Below, piece after piece: positions 25,205 through 38,157 of a stretch of 64,000 nucleotides of DNA. Each line of letters starts with the position of its first letter. The first letter of the stretch is position 1. Both the position numbers and the translations under genes were made by a program. Below the pieces are notes generated by a model. The model saw only the letters and a program-made list of their open reading frames with translations, made no database searches and was not told where the DNA came from. Source of the DNA: Cymbidium sinense (Eukaryota; Streptophyta; Magnoliopsida; Asparagales; Orchidaceae); assembly GCA_021442155.1 (NCBI GenBank), contig CM038222.1, positions 107,821,121-107,885,120 on the forward strand, in the 5' to 3' direction.

Positions 25205-26330
25205 AATATTTATTTAGATAAACCCTGTTGATGCATCAGACGTTCACCTTTATGGTTGATTAGTTAATAGGACCCACCTTGATAAGCCTTTTATTTAGAG
25301 AAAGAGATTTTCCAAGTAGGTTTAAACTTACCTCTTATATTGAGAGGGGCTATAATTGGTCTCCTTATAACTAAAATGAGCTCTCCAACTTGAAAATCTC
25401 TAGTGCGTACCAGCTTGCAATGAGCTTGGACCATTCTAACTATATATAGCTTGAGGTTCTAACCTGCCCATAGGCATCTCTCCTCTAGACCTTTGAGCTC
25501 TTCCAATAGTAGTTTAGTATTTTTCTAGATTGTGATTTTACCACCCACAACTATCCTTAATGATGGGAGATGGACCTCTAAGAGAAGAATGGCTTCAGAC
25601 CCATACACTAAAGAGAATGGGGTAGATTGTGTTTGAGTTCAATAGGTGGTATAAAGCTTCAACTAATTGCTCATGTCACTGCCATTTGTTATCATAGAGT
25701 GTCTTCTTAAGTATTTGGATGAGAGTTTTGTTGGAGGCTTTTGCTAAACTATTTTCTTGTGGATAGTAGATGGTAGAATACCTTTAATCTATATTATCTT
25801 TTCGAGAGAAGTTGTTGATCTTGGTGCTTTTGAAGGTGGTACTATTATCAGATATGATTCAATGGGATATTCCAAAGCTATATATGACATTGTTCCTAAA
25901 AAATTAGAGCACATGCTGAGCTTTGACTCCCCTAAGAAGAATTGCCTCTGTCCACTTAGAGAAATAATCTATAGCTGCTAGGATGAACTGGTGCACCTTA
26001 GATAGTAAAGGATCAATCAGACCCATTATGTTAGTACCCCAACACTCAAATGGCCATGAAGCTATAATCAGGTGTGGAATATTGGGTGGTTGATGTAGAA
26101 CTATTCCATGCACTTGACACTAGTGGAAACACTTGGCTATGTCCACACAATCTATGATCATTATCGACCAATAATATACAAGCCTCTTAATCTTGGCCTT
26201 CATCTTGGGACCAAACTAGTGAGCTCTGCATAATCTTGAATGCACCCCAGTCATGATCTTATGGGCTTTGTGTTTGTCTAAATAGCATAACTACATATGA
26301 TTGAAGGACCTTCAGTATAATACACCATCG
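25205..26330 (-). pseudogene. gypsy1 integrase
   Basis: The minus strand reads through the integrase core in pieces. ORF 26113-25904 contains the block around WGTNIMGLIDPLLSKVHQF and DYFSKWTEAI, the standard gypsy core around the first catalytic Asp; the expected D-I/V-x-G is N-I-M-G, so that Asp is lost. The second catalytic region, about 25860-25840, is followed by a diverged YYPQANGLAEAFNKTL-like stretch (about 25760-25720). The C-terminal GEL-L--RRPI block is near 25400, and the protein ends about 25205. Multiple stops and shifts break it. It aligns along its length with the gypsy2 integrase. Confidence 0.85.
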
Positions 26331-26439
26331 GTGAGAGCATTGGAGAGTGCTATCTGGTTGACATGGTGGGCTTAAGTAATCAATGAAGGGTTGCATCCAA
26401 TCTAGCCCTTCATCCTTTTTGACAATGGTAACCTCCCCT

Positions 26440-27116
26440 TCAAGAGTGTATTTATTGATAAGTTCAATATCAATAAGAAGTAGGATCTATCTATTATGAA
26501 CCTCTATTGATATGGACTTATCTTTTGGACATGCCAACTCTTTGGTGAGGTTGGCTAAAGCATCCACTATGGCCTTTTCTCCTCAAGAGATCTTATAGAT
26601 TCTGACCTATGGGATCCAAGCTAGTAACTCCATGGTGTGCTTATAGTAGTGATGGAGTTTAGGCTTTAGAACCTTATAGGACCCAACAATTTGGTTGACC
26701 ACTAGTTGTGAATCCCTAAATATACTAATGCTTTGGATGCCTAAGGAGATGACTAACTCCAAACTGTGACAATATCATGGACTATTGTACTAAGAGGGGA
26801 ATCTGCATGGAGAGGGTACACTGCCAAGAGATCTGTGAGTGCTTGCCCTTTCAAACTGTGACAATATCATGGACTATTATACTAACCTTTTGGATAGCGT
26901 CAGTCATGTCATTTGATATTGTCGTGGAGCATATAATGCCTTAACTTCTGAGCTGTGAAGATCAAAGCTAGAAAAAGCTTCTCAATGAGTGGATAGTTTA
27001 CTTCAGCACATATCAGAAGATGACTGAGATAATAGATTGCATTCTCTTTCCCCTTGTCATTAGCTTGGGCAAAAAAAGTGCAAAGGGAATCATCCAATGA
27101 AGTAGCATAGAGTATA
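26440..27116 (-). pseudogene. gypsy1 RNase H and truncated second (archaeal-type) RNase H
   Basis: ORF 27097-26909 reads FFAQANDKGKENAIYYLSHL, then EVNYPLIEKLFLALIFTAQK, then LRHYMLHDN: the Tat-type native RNase H connected to RT, a degenerate domain. Downstream (about 26740-26480) the minus strand gives an ELVISLGIQSISIFRDSQLV-like segment and a VVNQ tail, the third block of the archaeal-type RNase H of Tat elements, followed by VDALANLTKEL. The first two catalytic blocks are missing between about 26890 and 26760, where a 92-bp local duplication lies. The catalytic GDS appears as RDS. Confidence 0.8.
26760..26882. repeat. Short direct repeat, period 92 bp
   Basis: The 27-base phrase starting CAAACTGTGACAATATCATG and ending GGACTATT occurs at 26760 and again at 26852. 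It sits on the deletion in gypsy1's second RNase H, so it is probably a scar of slipped or repair-mediated rearrangement. Confidence 0.85.
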
Positions 27117-28331
27117 AGGGGTTTTCATGGAATAGAGGCAGTTAGGACTGGCGACATCATAAGATATTGCTTGATGCTTTCAAGTGCTTGTTGGCATTTA
27201 TCATCCCACTTGAACTTAACATTTTTCTTGACCAGTACTGAGAATGATTGACATCCGCCTGATAGTTGGATATAAAGAATTTTAGATACATCAACCTCCC
27301 TTGGAATAATCTAAGTTGAGTTAGGATTTGGGGGGTGGCATTTCCAATATCACTTTGATCTTCTTTAGATTGATATCAATCCTGTTGTGTCAAACAATGA
27401 ACCCCATAAACTTCCCCAAAGGTAACTCAAATGCACACTTCAAAGGGTTCATTTTAAGGTTATATTACGCCAATCGCTCGAAAAGTACTCTTAAGTCAAA
27501 GAGATGGTCTTTCTTTTCTTTACTTTTGACCACAAGATTATTACTGTAGCACTCGACTTGGTGGTGAATAAATTCATCAAAGATTCGAGTTATGGCTCAT
27601 CTATATATGACACCAATATTTTTGAGGCCGAAAGGCATAACCTTATAACAATAAATTTTGATCAGGGTTCTGAAGGCAGTGTTCTTTTCATTTTTAGGTT
27701 TTATCTTGATTTGGTTATATCCAGATGAACCATCCTTGAAAAAGAAGATTGCATGAGATGAGGCAATTTCCACCATCAATTTTGGTATTGGTAGTAGAAA
27801 TTTGTCTTTTAGACACACCTTATTTAATCCCTAAAAATCAATGCATATGCGAATTTGGCCATTCTTCTTTTTAATTGGGATGACACTAGCCAACCAGGTA
27901 AGGTATTTTTCTTCTCTGATGAAATCAACATCAATCAATTTCTTAACTTTGAAATGACTTGTTGTTCAATGTCCAATCGCATGCATCTAGGAGCTTGCTT
28001 GACGGGGTTATCATTAGCTTGTATTGCCAGTTTATGAACTGTGACTTCAGGAGCTAATCCATGCATTTCTTTAAAGCTCCAATCAAACTAGTCTTTAAAC
28101 CCAATGAGTCTCCTGACTAAGTCATTGATTTCAGATCCATTCAATAAGAAATTGATATATGTTGGGCGTGGATTGTCTTTAGTGCCCAAGTTGATTTATT
28201 TGAGATTATCGATAGTTGATTTGATTTCTTCTTCAAATTTTGGAGGTGCATCTTTAACTTGAAGATCATCTGGATCATTAAAAGTTTCTAAATAAACCTC
28301 TTCATATGAGTTAATATGGTTTAAGAAGAGC
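27117..28331 (-). pseudogene. gypsy1 reverse transcriptase
   Basis: ORF 27818-27597 reads FLLPIPKLMVEIASSHAIFF, then DGSSGYNQIKIKPKNEKNTA, then YKVMPFGLKN: fingers and palm of gypsy RT. The next block, on the complement of about 27535-27549, gives CYSNNLVV where RT needs YVDD, so both catalytic Asp residues are gone. The thumb (about 27440-27120) matches gypsy2's MNPLKCAFGV-type block, seen only through its complement. The linker before RT (28331-27860) is cut by LTR-4 at 28337. The protein is dead. Confidence 0.88.
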
Positions 28332-28336
28332 CTATC
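28332..28336. repeat. Target-site duplication CTATC, left copy of LTR-4
   Basis: CTATC is repeated at 35883-35887. The empty-site order seen in gypsy2 (complement of GATAGGTTCTTCTC) contains it once. Confidence 0.94.
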
Positions 28337-31300
28337 TGTGGTGTTTATTTTTGGTTTGTATTTGTGTGTGTATATATGAGGGGGACACCACGCAGATCTA
28401 TGTACTTATTAAGGTGATCAGGTATGACATTGAGGAATAGTGTACTATCTCGAAAGATAGAAGTCATTACCCTACAATGGACCTAATCACCAAATAAGGA
28501 CATCTAAGGCATGATGGGTCTTCAAATATACCAGAGATTTATCCTTTATTTTACATGGAAAAGTAAAACAGGGTTTATTTAAATTGGGTTCGTTAAGTTC
28601 CCTATGGAGGCAAGCCTCCATAGTTAATTACATCCTAATGAAAGTGAATTCCTTAAGAATACTCCTGCTTAAAGTAGGCGATTATTATCTCTAAAGAATT
28701 TAAGGATAGGACTATCAATAAATTGGTTGTATTTTTAGAAGATCAAAAGGGATGGATCAAAAAAGGGAAGAGTTATTATCAAGGCCAAAGGAGATAAGTA
28801 AGGAGTGCTCATGATACTAGGAAACCTAATGAGTACTCCAATCTATCTTATGGTTGGGTTTTATATATATTTGAAATTAAGGAGACTTGTTTATTTGAGT
28901 TGAAATTTTATTAGAGAGCTAGGACTTATACTTAAATAACACAAGATTTTTAGGATGCCTAAGAGGTGAGGATTTGTGCTTGTAGCCTACATGGGAAAAT
29001 AGTGACCTCATATCCTAAATCTAGAGAGCTTGGTGAGGGCCAAAGCATGACCTAAATCTAAAGAGAAAGTGGGTATATGGTTTACCTCCACAAGAGACAG
29101 TAAACTGCCCGACTGCTGAACTTATTACCATATAGAGTGGCATCCAGCTAACTCTTCCTATATTTTGAAATCATGCAGGCAAGTCATATGCTTTGCAAGA
29201 TAATTAGGCTGCTATTTTTTAGGAAAGAGACTAAGTCCTTAAACCCACTCCCTAAAAGACTAGAGCATGAGGAGTATGAATAATGACTTAAATCTAATGC
29301 AAATTTTTATCAAATTTTATTTGATTTTGGACTCTTTATTTTGACACAGGCTATAGGATTTTGTATGCCTAAATGCATGAGAAGTCGATTATGGGTCAAA
29401 TCAAAAGGGAAAGAGGTGTCTTCCATCATATGCTTTAAAAGGTTAAGCCCATTTCTATCTGGCAAAGATGGAAGCCCTCTCTTAACAAGAGTGAAATAAG
29501 ATGATTATGCATGATGTTACACATACAATAATCCATCTAAGGGATTACTAAATATTTTATTATCTTTATTTAATGTCTAGGCTTTTTATGTGAGGTTTAG
29601 AGTTACTTTAGGAAATTTAGTTATGAGTTGTTAATGGGATAGTAAATTTATTTTTATTATAAGAGCTTAATTGCATCCAGGGCACACAACAATCACCAAT
29701 TCATAAAGAAACTATGAAAAGATATGTTTTTCTAATGCACAAGCTAAACAAAATATCAAACAATTTTATAAAGCTATCACAAAAGAATAAAAGGCAGGTG
29801 CGGTCAAGTATTACCGTATAACCCAAAAAGAAATGTGGGTAGCCAAGCTCTACACTTATACATCCCGGTTTATAAAGAATAATTATAATTACAAATGATG
29901 AATGTTATGGGGGGTCTTCATTCTTTCTTCTTTGCTTCTTCCTTCATTTATTCATTTGATTTGCTCCATTTCTTTCTTCCTTTTATTTTGATTTGGATGT
30001 GCTTGCTCCAAAGGCATCATATGGTACATAAGACTTGATCTTATAACCAATGTTTATCCTAACCCCCATAAAACTTATCCTAATCCTAATGCAAAATTAC
30101 ATTAAAAAAAGGAATGTAAATCTAGCTACACCTGCAAAAAAAATTTTAGGTAAACACACCTACAACCCAAGCAGTTATATAGATAATTTGGACTTAGCAC
30201 TCCACATGGGTAACCAAGCCCACCTGTCCTAACTTGGGCTATGCTTAGGGGCATAAGCAACCTGCACTATAAAAGCATTTATATTTTTATTACAGCATCC
30301 CCTTAAGCACAACCCCCTGCAAAAGACATGAATAGGCTAATGACGTCCTAACATCCAGACTACACACATACACCCTAACATCTAGTCTAAAATAATACAT
30401 CATAAAATAAGCATACATCAAATCATACACCGCTCTAACATTAAACTAGAAGTGGTGACTTCGTCAAAATTGTGTTATCAAGGCTTGTGTAGTATGTTCT
30501 AACTAAGCTTTAGGGTTGTAATTTTGCTAAGTGTTAAAGATTTTAATTTATAAAGGGTTGATTTCTCTTTAAGTTATTTAATTGATTTGTAAGTTTTAAT
30601 TGATGTTTTCTTTTATTTTATTTGGCTTACACAAAATAACTAAGTATTATAAAGAAAAGAAAGAGAAGGGACCTCTCTTTCATCCCTACCTTAAGTCATT
30701 TCTAAAGCAAGTTGATCAATTCTATTTAGCGAATGGCTTATTATATGTTTTGATCAATCCTATGTTTAGGTTCACTCTAAATGATCTTATTCAATAAGAA
30801 AGGCATCTTAGGATTAATTATAATGAATTACTGTCACATAACATGTATTCATTTATTTCTTTCCATCATGTACATCATGTATATGATCAAACCCTAAGTA
30901 TAGCTATTCATACAATGTATGTTTTAGCACACTTAAATGATGAATGCAAAGAAGTATGTTTGGAATTCAAATATTTCACTTGATCGAATTATGAATGCAT
31001 GTCTTTTTTATAGAAAGGGAGGAACTTTTCATCCATTAGCTAGATACAGATTCACATGTATAAAAGTTTTAAGTGAGTACGTCACAATTATTTTCTACAC
31101 TAGGGTCGTAAGGTACAAGACCTACTTAGGGCTACTTAAAGTCTCACAGCCCCGGGGTGTATAGACTAATATACCACTTTTCTTAGATACATGTAGATGT
31201 ATAAGTAACTATAAGGATAGGAAAACCCATGCAAGAGTTGTGCTTGATTTATTTGATTTTGGTTCTTATTCATTGGCCACATCATACATATATATGTGTA

Positions 31301-34300
31301 TAAGAGTTTTAAGTGAGAATGATGCCATTATTTTCTGCACCAAGGGCGTAAGGTACAAGACCTACTTAGGGCAACTTTAAGCCTCGCAGCCTTGGGGTGT
31401 CCAGACTAATATACAACTTTTCTCAGATGCATATGAATGTACAAAAAGAACCACAAGAATAAGAAGTCATGTTTAATTTGATTGTATGGTTTACATATGT
31501 GATATGAAATTCTTCCTAAGTCTTAACATGTAGAGGCATAGGAATAGATTTAGGCAAATATTGTGTTCTTTTCAAATGAACTATACATTTGTAAATCCTA
31601 AGTGAATCCATGTAAGATAAGGAAAGAGAACTTCATATTGCATATCTTATATTATCATCACATGCAAACTCATGGATATTCATAATTAATACCATTTCAT
31701 TTATAATAATTGATTTAATAGTGGTAATAGCCACACCTATTTTAATTTAAGCCAACACATGCAATTTGACATAAAAGAAACCATTTTTATTTGATTTTAA
31801 AAGAAATGAATGCATGATTTCACATGGTAAGCAATATTTAACATGATTGGAAAGAAATAAGGGAATATAAGCACATGCTCTCATTCATCCTAATTAATTC
31901 CTAAGGATGATCATAATAAATAAGGAAATTTAAAATAAACCAAAGTTCTTTAAAGATACTTTTAATTTTTGAGTTTGATTTGATTTAGGAAATATGAAAG
32001 AGGTTTGCTAAACCTAACCCAATTCCCTATGTGTGAATTAATTTGGTTTAATGAAGAATATTTAGGTTGATTTTATGTTTTAATTAGGTTAGGGTATGAA
32101 TGAAGTGAATTAATTAACCCTTACCTATATCACCTTAAGTCAATTAACTAATTAATGATAAGCCAATATGATATGCAACCACATGAAAAGTAAATTTGTA
32201 ATGCTCCTAAGAAAAGAAAGGGGCCTAATGTAATTGGCTTATGATTAATAGTTAATTAGGCTTAAGGGATCTCACTTAACTACTTTGATGGTTTTCTCAC
32301 ACATGTGAGATAACCATAATTTCATTATCTATCATCTTGGGTTATTGAACACCCAAGGAGCTACCCAAGATCAATTAAAGGTTGCTTAGGGGTGAGGTGG
32401 ATTTTAGATTGAGTTAAATTTAAGTTTATTAATTAGTTGATTGGATTCTTTTTTTATTACATTTTGATTAGAGTGATGAAATTGATTTAGGGAGAGGGAT
32501 CAAGTACAAGGCCTCAATCCTCAATCCCTAAGTCATTTCAAACACTCAATTAGGCTTTAATTTTTTGTCTAGGAGATTAATTAATTAATTAAGCAATTAA
32601 TTACCTCATTAATTATCAATTAAGTTAATTCTAAAAAGTGAAGGAAATCAAGGAAATGAATTAGGAAAATATCCCAATAACACTCCCTAAGTTCCCTTAC
32701 TGTTCCACAAAGATAATTAGGCTTAAATAATTAATTAAACCACTATTCATACATTAATTATCACTAATTAAATTAAGAGAGTGATAAAGTCTTAATTAAT
32801 TGATTTTCCTAATTAAGCAACCAATAAAATCCAGAAAATATGGGAGGCAAAGGTCATCCCCTAAGCATCCACAAAAAAATTGAGATAAATTGGATGTTTA
32901 ATTACGGGATAATTAAGATAATTAGATTTTTGATTAAACTTTAATTAAGCCAAAATCACTATTTAAATCTAATTAATAATAAATTTCCTAGATTTTACTC
33001 AGAAATACCTTTGAAATGAGACAAAGTTTACATTTTTGGATTTTTCTACAATTAGTTATGAATTTAGAAAGTTTCAGCCTTAAAAATTAATCAGAATAGC
33101 CTAATTAAAGCCTTAATCCGGTCGGGCCACGTGGCACCGACGTGACACCACAGGATTGGCTATTTAAATTACCATATCTGCACGCCAACTCAGTCGATGA
33201 TGAATGCACTTTCCCATGTACCATCTGATCTAAGATCAGACGACCACGATTAGATCCACATGTTATGGGAGAAAATAGTAGGAGTCTATCGTGATCTGAT
33301 CACTGCCGTCCATTCTAATCATGCGAAATGGATGGCGTGCGATCCTCCTTCATCACGAGCAGTGAAAGATAAACATCGTTCATCTTACCCCGTTCGATCC
33401 GAGCTCACCCGAGCATGAAGGAGAGGGGATGCACATCCAATGGTCAAATTCACATGAGATTTAAATTTACTTCGAAAAAGACCAACCCATTTTTGCATAC
33501 AAGGCTTGGTTTGAAAAATTACCACACTTGAGGTAATGTCTAGCGGTGGATCGTCGAAGGTAACTTTGCCTAGTTGAGGCGAGGCCCTGTTTGCAAGCTT
33601 TGAGCTTGATTTGGTGTGGAATGCTCTATGGACCAAGCTTCCCTCCTTTGGTGTTTGATCTTGATCGAATTCACTCCTCCTGTGGCTTGGAAGCTTAGGA
33701 AGTGGTTCATTTATGCTCGACTAGGTATGGTGACGGTGTGGCTAAGAGGAATTAAGATTTGATTGGATGAGAAGGGAGTATTGATCGAAAGGGTGGTGTC
33801 CTATTTTGGCTTTGCTTGGGAATGGGCAATACCGATCAAGGAGGGTTTGGGATCACTTGGGGAGCTTTGTGGGATTTCAAAAATGCCTTAAGAAATCTCA
33901 CCAAGCAAATATTATGTGTTTTTCACTTGAATTGAGGGGGTATACCCCTCAATTGCTTGTGATGGATGGACGAGATGCATCCCATATTTTCTGTCGATTG
34001 GTCGCCGTCAGTGCAATGTGGCTCGCTTGGAGTGGTCGAGGCAGTGGCAGGAGAATCAAGGCTTGAAATGGAGGGATTGTGTGGGATTGACCTCCCTTTC
34101 ACACAATGGGTTTGGCCATGAGAGGGAATGGCCTGGCTTTGTTCTCTTGGTCCATGTCAGATGCTAGGGTGGGTAAGTTTGGGCTAGGAAGTCCTAGGAG
34201 TGCTTCATTTGGCCATTTGATGGCTGCCATGGGGACACAAAGTAGATTTTACCACTTAAGTGAAGGATCCAATGCAAATGAGAGGGTGTCCATTGGTTAA

Positions 34301-35882
34301 TCCCTTGGGTTGGGTCCCACATGGACTTGGGTTGGTTTGGAGCTAACTTAGGGTCCAATTGGGTCAGGTTAGGTCAGCCACCAAGGTTCCCCAAAGTGGT
34401 TTTGGGTGATTTGGGTTCATGTGGTCAAAATGTGTTCATTTGTGCTAGGTTGGGTTGGGTTGACCAATTGGTCAAATTGGATCAAACCAAGGCTTGGGTT
34501 AGGCTCAAATGATGATTTGTGATGCTTTGGTTGAATTGATTTGGACTGGTTTGGCCTAGGTTTGGATTTGACTCATTTGGATTCAAAAGGGTCAAATTGG
34601 TCAAGTTGACCAATTTGACCAAATTGAGTTAGGTTTGGTGTTGAGTCAAGTTCAATTGGTCAATTTAAAATAATTGTAGGCTTTGGTTTGGTTTACTTTG
34701 GATTTAATTTGAATTTTGTCTAATTTGACCCTTTAGGTCAATTTGGGCTAAGTTGGGTCAAGTTGACTAATTAGTCAACTTGGGCTCAATTATGGCTTCG
34801 ATCAAGTTCAATAAGTGATTTGGAATGAACTTGAGCCATTGGTTGCAATCAATTTGGGTTGGATTATGATTTGACCTATTTTGGGTCTTTAGGCCAATTT
34901 GGGTCAACTTAGGTCAAATGGCCAATTGGACTTGGTTTGGCTTAAATGAGGGTTTGGTTATGTTCAATCATTGGTTATGAATGGGTTTGAATCAATGGTT
35001 TCAATCAATTTGGCATTTGGGGATTTTGACTAGGTTGGGTTTCATTTGGGTTAAATGTTGACTTAGTTTGATTTGATTTGGATATGGTTAGGACCCTTTG
35101 AATTTATATTTCATTTATATTTATGAATATAAATGAAGATATAAATGGGTTACGAGAAAATCACTTGAGTTTGGAATGATTTAGAAGCAAATTTGACCAC
35201 ATTAGGGATGTAGGTCAAAAAAGGCTAACTTAGATTTTGAATTTTTTTGATTTAGTTTGAAGGGTTAAAATTTGGATTTCATTTATATTTGTGAATATAA
35301 ATGAATGATTGATTGATTTATAAACAAATCAACCAAGCTTGAGCTGGTTTGAAGGAGATTTGGCTAAGCATATGAAGGTGGTTAATATAGCTTAGAAAGA
35401 GATTTTTGAATTTGAGTTTGAATATGGATTTCAATCATTTGAAGTTGGATTTGATTTTGGATTGGGATTTGATTTGAAATTGAATTTGATAATTGATAAA
35501 ATCAATTGGATTGGATAAAATTTGGTTAAGGCTAAGTCCATGAGATAAAATCAAAGGGCTTAGGAATGGATTTGGAGTTTGAATTTAATCATGGGTTTCA
35601 ATCATTTGAAGTTGGATTTGATTTTAAAATTTGGGTTTGAATTTGAGGTTTTGCTTGAAAGAAGGGAGTAAGAATTAGGTTTGGGCTATAGGATAGGCAA
35701 GTCCTCATAAATCCTTAAGGCATAACCTATTCCTATGGCTAACTCTTCTAAGTCTCTAAGGTTAGGTTAAGTGTTCACCTAATCACTAGAAGTGTCTTAA
35801 AACTAAGGAACTCTTAGTGTCTATAAGAGTCCTAGATCTTTGATGAGGGAGTTGAGAGCTCACTCCAAAAGTGATGTCAATA
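28337..35882 (-). mobile_element. LTR-4, complete solo LTR of the long-LTR family (7,546 bp)
   Basis: The plus-strand ends are TGTGGTGTTTATTTTTGG and AAAAGTGATGTCAATA, the family ends with the last CA changed to TA. It is flanked by an exact CTATC duplication (28332-28336 and 35883-35887). Joining the flanks restores the gypsy1 linker, which matches uninterrupted gypsy2 sequence at about 49330-49385. Inside are the standard blocks: a degenerate TATA region near 29860, the 100-bp motif twice (31070 and 31310), a GC-rich block (33120-34300) with an imperfect hairpin at 33305-33336, the 160-bp array, then an AT-rich stretch with ATTTATATTTATGAATATAA words near 35110 and 35290 that other copies lack. 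There is no internal coding. It is the longest copy here. Confidence 0.94.
33305..33336. promoter_or_regulatory. Imperfect hairpin in LTR-4 GC-rich block
   Basis: The arms GCCGTCCATT and AATGGATGGC pair at 9 of 10 positions around a 12-base spacer. It is the counterpart of the perfect 13-bp hairpin in LTR-6 (54626-54659). Confidence 0.55.
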
Positions 35883-35887
35883 CTATC

Positions 35888-36826
35888 AGATTCCAAATGA
35901 TTGGTGATGACTAAGCAATCATCATCATCATCTACTAGGCCTACTGTGTCAAAGCTTAGTCCTGGTCTTGATTGAGAGTTCTTGCATTTGTTGTTCCATA
36001 GCTTTTTAAAGTACTAAAACCTGTGCTTAGACCATGCTTATGAAATTAAATCTTTCTTCTCTAAATTTAAAACACAAGGTGAGCACTAATCAATAAGTAA
36101 TTCTATTTATTCTTTGAATAATTCATCCTCGAGCTTTACATCAATTTCCTGGCTTGAGGATGTTGATCTCGAATAAAATCTCTGAGGTTTAGCATTGGTA
36201 TATATTTTGGGAGCTTCCTTAACTACCAAGCCCTCAACTTTTTATGAGGAAAGTGGGGTTAGAGCTAAGATGCTCACATGCTATCTGACAGTTTCACATA
36301 AAGAGGGCTTAGATACACTTATGCTTTGCTAGGGGACCCAATCTTCATCACTGTTGGGCTCTAGTGTCACCTCCAACTGGGTCTATTGATGAAGAGAGGT
36401 AGCTGGTGTGCTCACTACATAGGATGCATCCTCTAAACTAGATTCTAAGTCTATGTAGATGGCACGTGTACTTCTGGATGCTAGAATAAATCTCATAGTA
36501 GGTTGTAGTTATGGAGGTCTACCACCTCTGTGACTTCCTCTAAACTTGCCTCTTTCTCCCAACCTCATGTACTATAAATGACTTGAGATCTCTTTTGACA
36601 CAATATTCAATCCTATCCATGATGAACTTTATGCACTGATGTAAGGAGAATGGAGCCATGTTATTCTCATGAATCCAATGTCACCCTAGCACAGCATTGA
36701 AAGATGTATCCGAGTCTATTATATGAAATTTTTCCTTAGTATTTAAATAATCTATTTTCATATTATTATGGAGCCTAAGGCCCTCTTAACTTGTTCATTG
36801 AATCCTTTCAATATCATCTTCTCAAA
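35888..36826 (-). pseudogene. gypsy1 protease-RT linker
   Basis: This is the minus-strand continuation of gypsy1 between the protease and the LTR-4 insertion. Its sequence lines up with gypsy2 48690-49330, for example the complement of GGTGGTAGACCTCCATA near 36515 and of GTTGATCTCGAATAAAATC near 36160. Only scraps of frame remain. It probably encoded the flexible pol linker. Confidence 0.6.
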
Positions 36827-37234
36827 TTAAAGTTTAAAGATGTCAATCTTAGAGTAGACAAGGGTTTTTAGACTCATAATGTTCACTGATGCACCTAGAT
36901 TAACCAACACTTTTGATAACCTAAACTTGCCAACATCCACTGTAATGAAGAGGGGACAGTTGTACTCTATTGTTCCTAATAGTAGATGTTCATCTAAGAA
37001 GGTGACTCTTAGGACCTCATTTGAAAAGCATGCCTTCTCTATAGCTAGATCAGTGGTAGCTAACTGGGCTAAGCATATATTAGGGTTAAGCAATGCTTTG
37101 ATTAGTGACTCCCTCATTTCTTTGGATAAAATAAGAGCATCATATATGCTTAGCTTAGCTGGCAACTTTCTAAGATACGCTAAGATGTTGTAGTCAACTT
37201 TGAGTTGGTCCTCCCCAAGCATATCCAAGGGCAT
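36827..37234 (-). pseudogene. gypsy1 retropepsin (aspartic protease) region
   Basis: This is the longest open frame in the window (135 residues). The N-terminal half (MPLDMLGEDQLKVDYNILAY) is linker sequence. The C-terminal half reads CPLFITVDVGKFRLSKVLVN, then LGASVNIMSLKTL, which is the retropepsin entry and active-site loop of Tat-type gypsy proteases. The catalytic Asp of the D-x-G-A/S motif is Asn here (codon at 36899-36901, minus), a single G-to-A-type change, so the enzyme would be inactive even though the frame is open. The region is deleted from gypsy2. Confidence 0.82.
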
Positions 37235-38152
37235 ACTATCTTGTGGAGGGGCAATCAGTTTACTAGAACCAATGACTTGTTTACCCTTATCTTGAGGTAC
37301 TTCCCTAGGAGGTAGAACTTTTCCATAGAGGTTAACTTCAACAACTTCTTGTGATGAAGAGCTTGTGATAAGTTCTACCTGCTCATCGAGTATACCTACA
37401 GTCTTCTTAAAGGAACATCGGAGTTAGATAACTCCAAATCTATCTCAAGTGGTGAACCCTGGAGATTTAGAAAAGGGAAATATGTTTCTGAATCAGAATG
37501 GAATTGATTGGAATCATTTAAATTATTAATATTGTGACTTCAAGATCTATCAATAGGAATGAAATAATTGAGGTCATCAAAAGTAGACAAGATGTAAGTG
37601 AAATTAATATTCTTCATTAATTTCTTTAGCTTGGGAAGTAAGCAGCTTGAGTGGCTTAGTGCCCTCATCCATGGATACAACATTCCTACTGGTGGTGGCG
37701 GAGTTGGTAGATGTGATATCTACAACCATGGAAGATAGAATAGTGGACTTAGATGGTGGTGGTGCTACAAAACTATCCCAGGCAAGTGGTGGTTGCTGCT
37801 ACTGCTGGACTCCTACCCTCCTTAAGTTATCCCTCACAACTAGTAGACCTTCCATGATGTGGAGGTCTGAGCTGAGTTACACACCTGCAGAGAAAGTTTC
37901 TTGATTTTAAAGATGATCATTTGAGAGGTACGAGATAGAGAGATATCCCAATATTCATTTATCTTGAGAGGATCAGATGTCTCCACAAAGATTACTTTAA
38001 TGTAACGAGAGGGTTGTCCTATTAGGTATTTGTTGGGGATCACTATGACTCCTAACTAATAGCTACTCTCATGCCAATCCTTTAAAGTAAAGTAATCCTC
38101 TAAGACAAGGCTTAGCATGAGGTGGTAGGGGCAGTAGTTAATATCATCACTC
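37235..38152 (-). pseudogene. gypsy1 gag C-terminal / nucleocapsid part
   Basis: Frame 38043-37840 (IPNKYLIGQPSRYIKVIFVE, then SDPLKINEYWDISLSRTSQM) matches gypsy2 48080-48280. Just upstream, the complement of 38145-38050 reads NYCPYH-ML-...DYFTLKDW, a relic of the CxxH...GH...C zinc knuckle used by Tat gags, with its last Cys replaced. The frame is interrupted by the short LTR at 38158. The plus-strand frame at 37647-37904 is a shadow. Confidence 0.7.
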
Positions 38153-38157
38153 TTACT

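Noticed and set aside
33385..34512. Cluster of open frames in the GC-rich block of LTR-4
   Set aside because: The equivalent blocks in LTR-2, LTR-6 and LTR-7 have different open frames and different stops; frames are not conserved in position or sequence, so fewer stops there reflect higher GC.
28337..35882. A separate non-autonomous (LARD-like) element
   Set aside because: The same end sequences form the borders of gypsy2's own LTRs (44632 with primer-binding region after it; 60852 after the 3' repeats), so a solo LTR explains it better.
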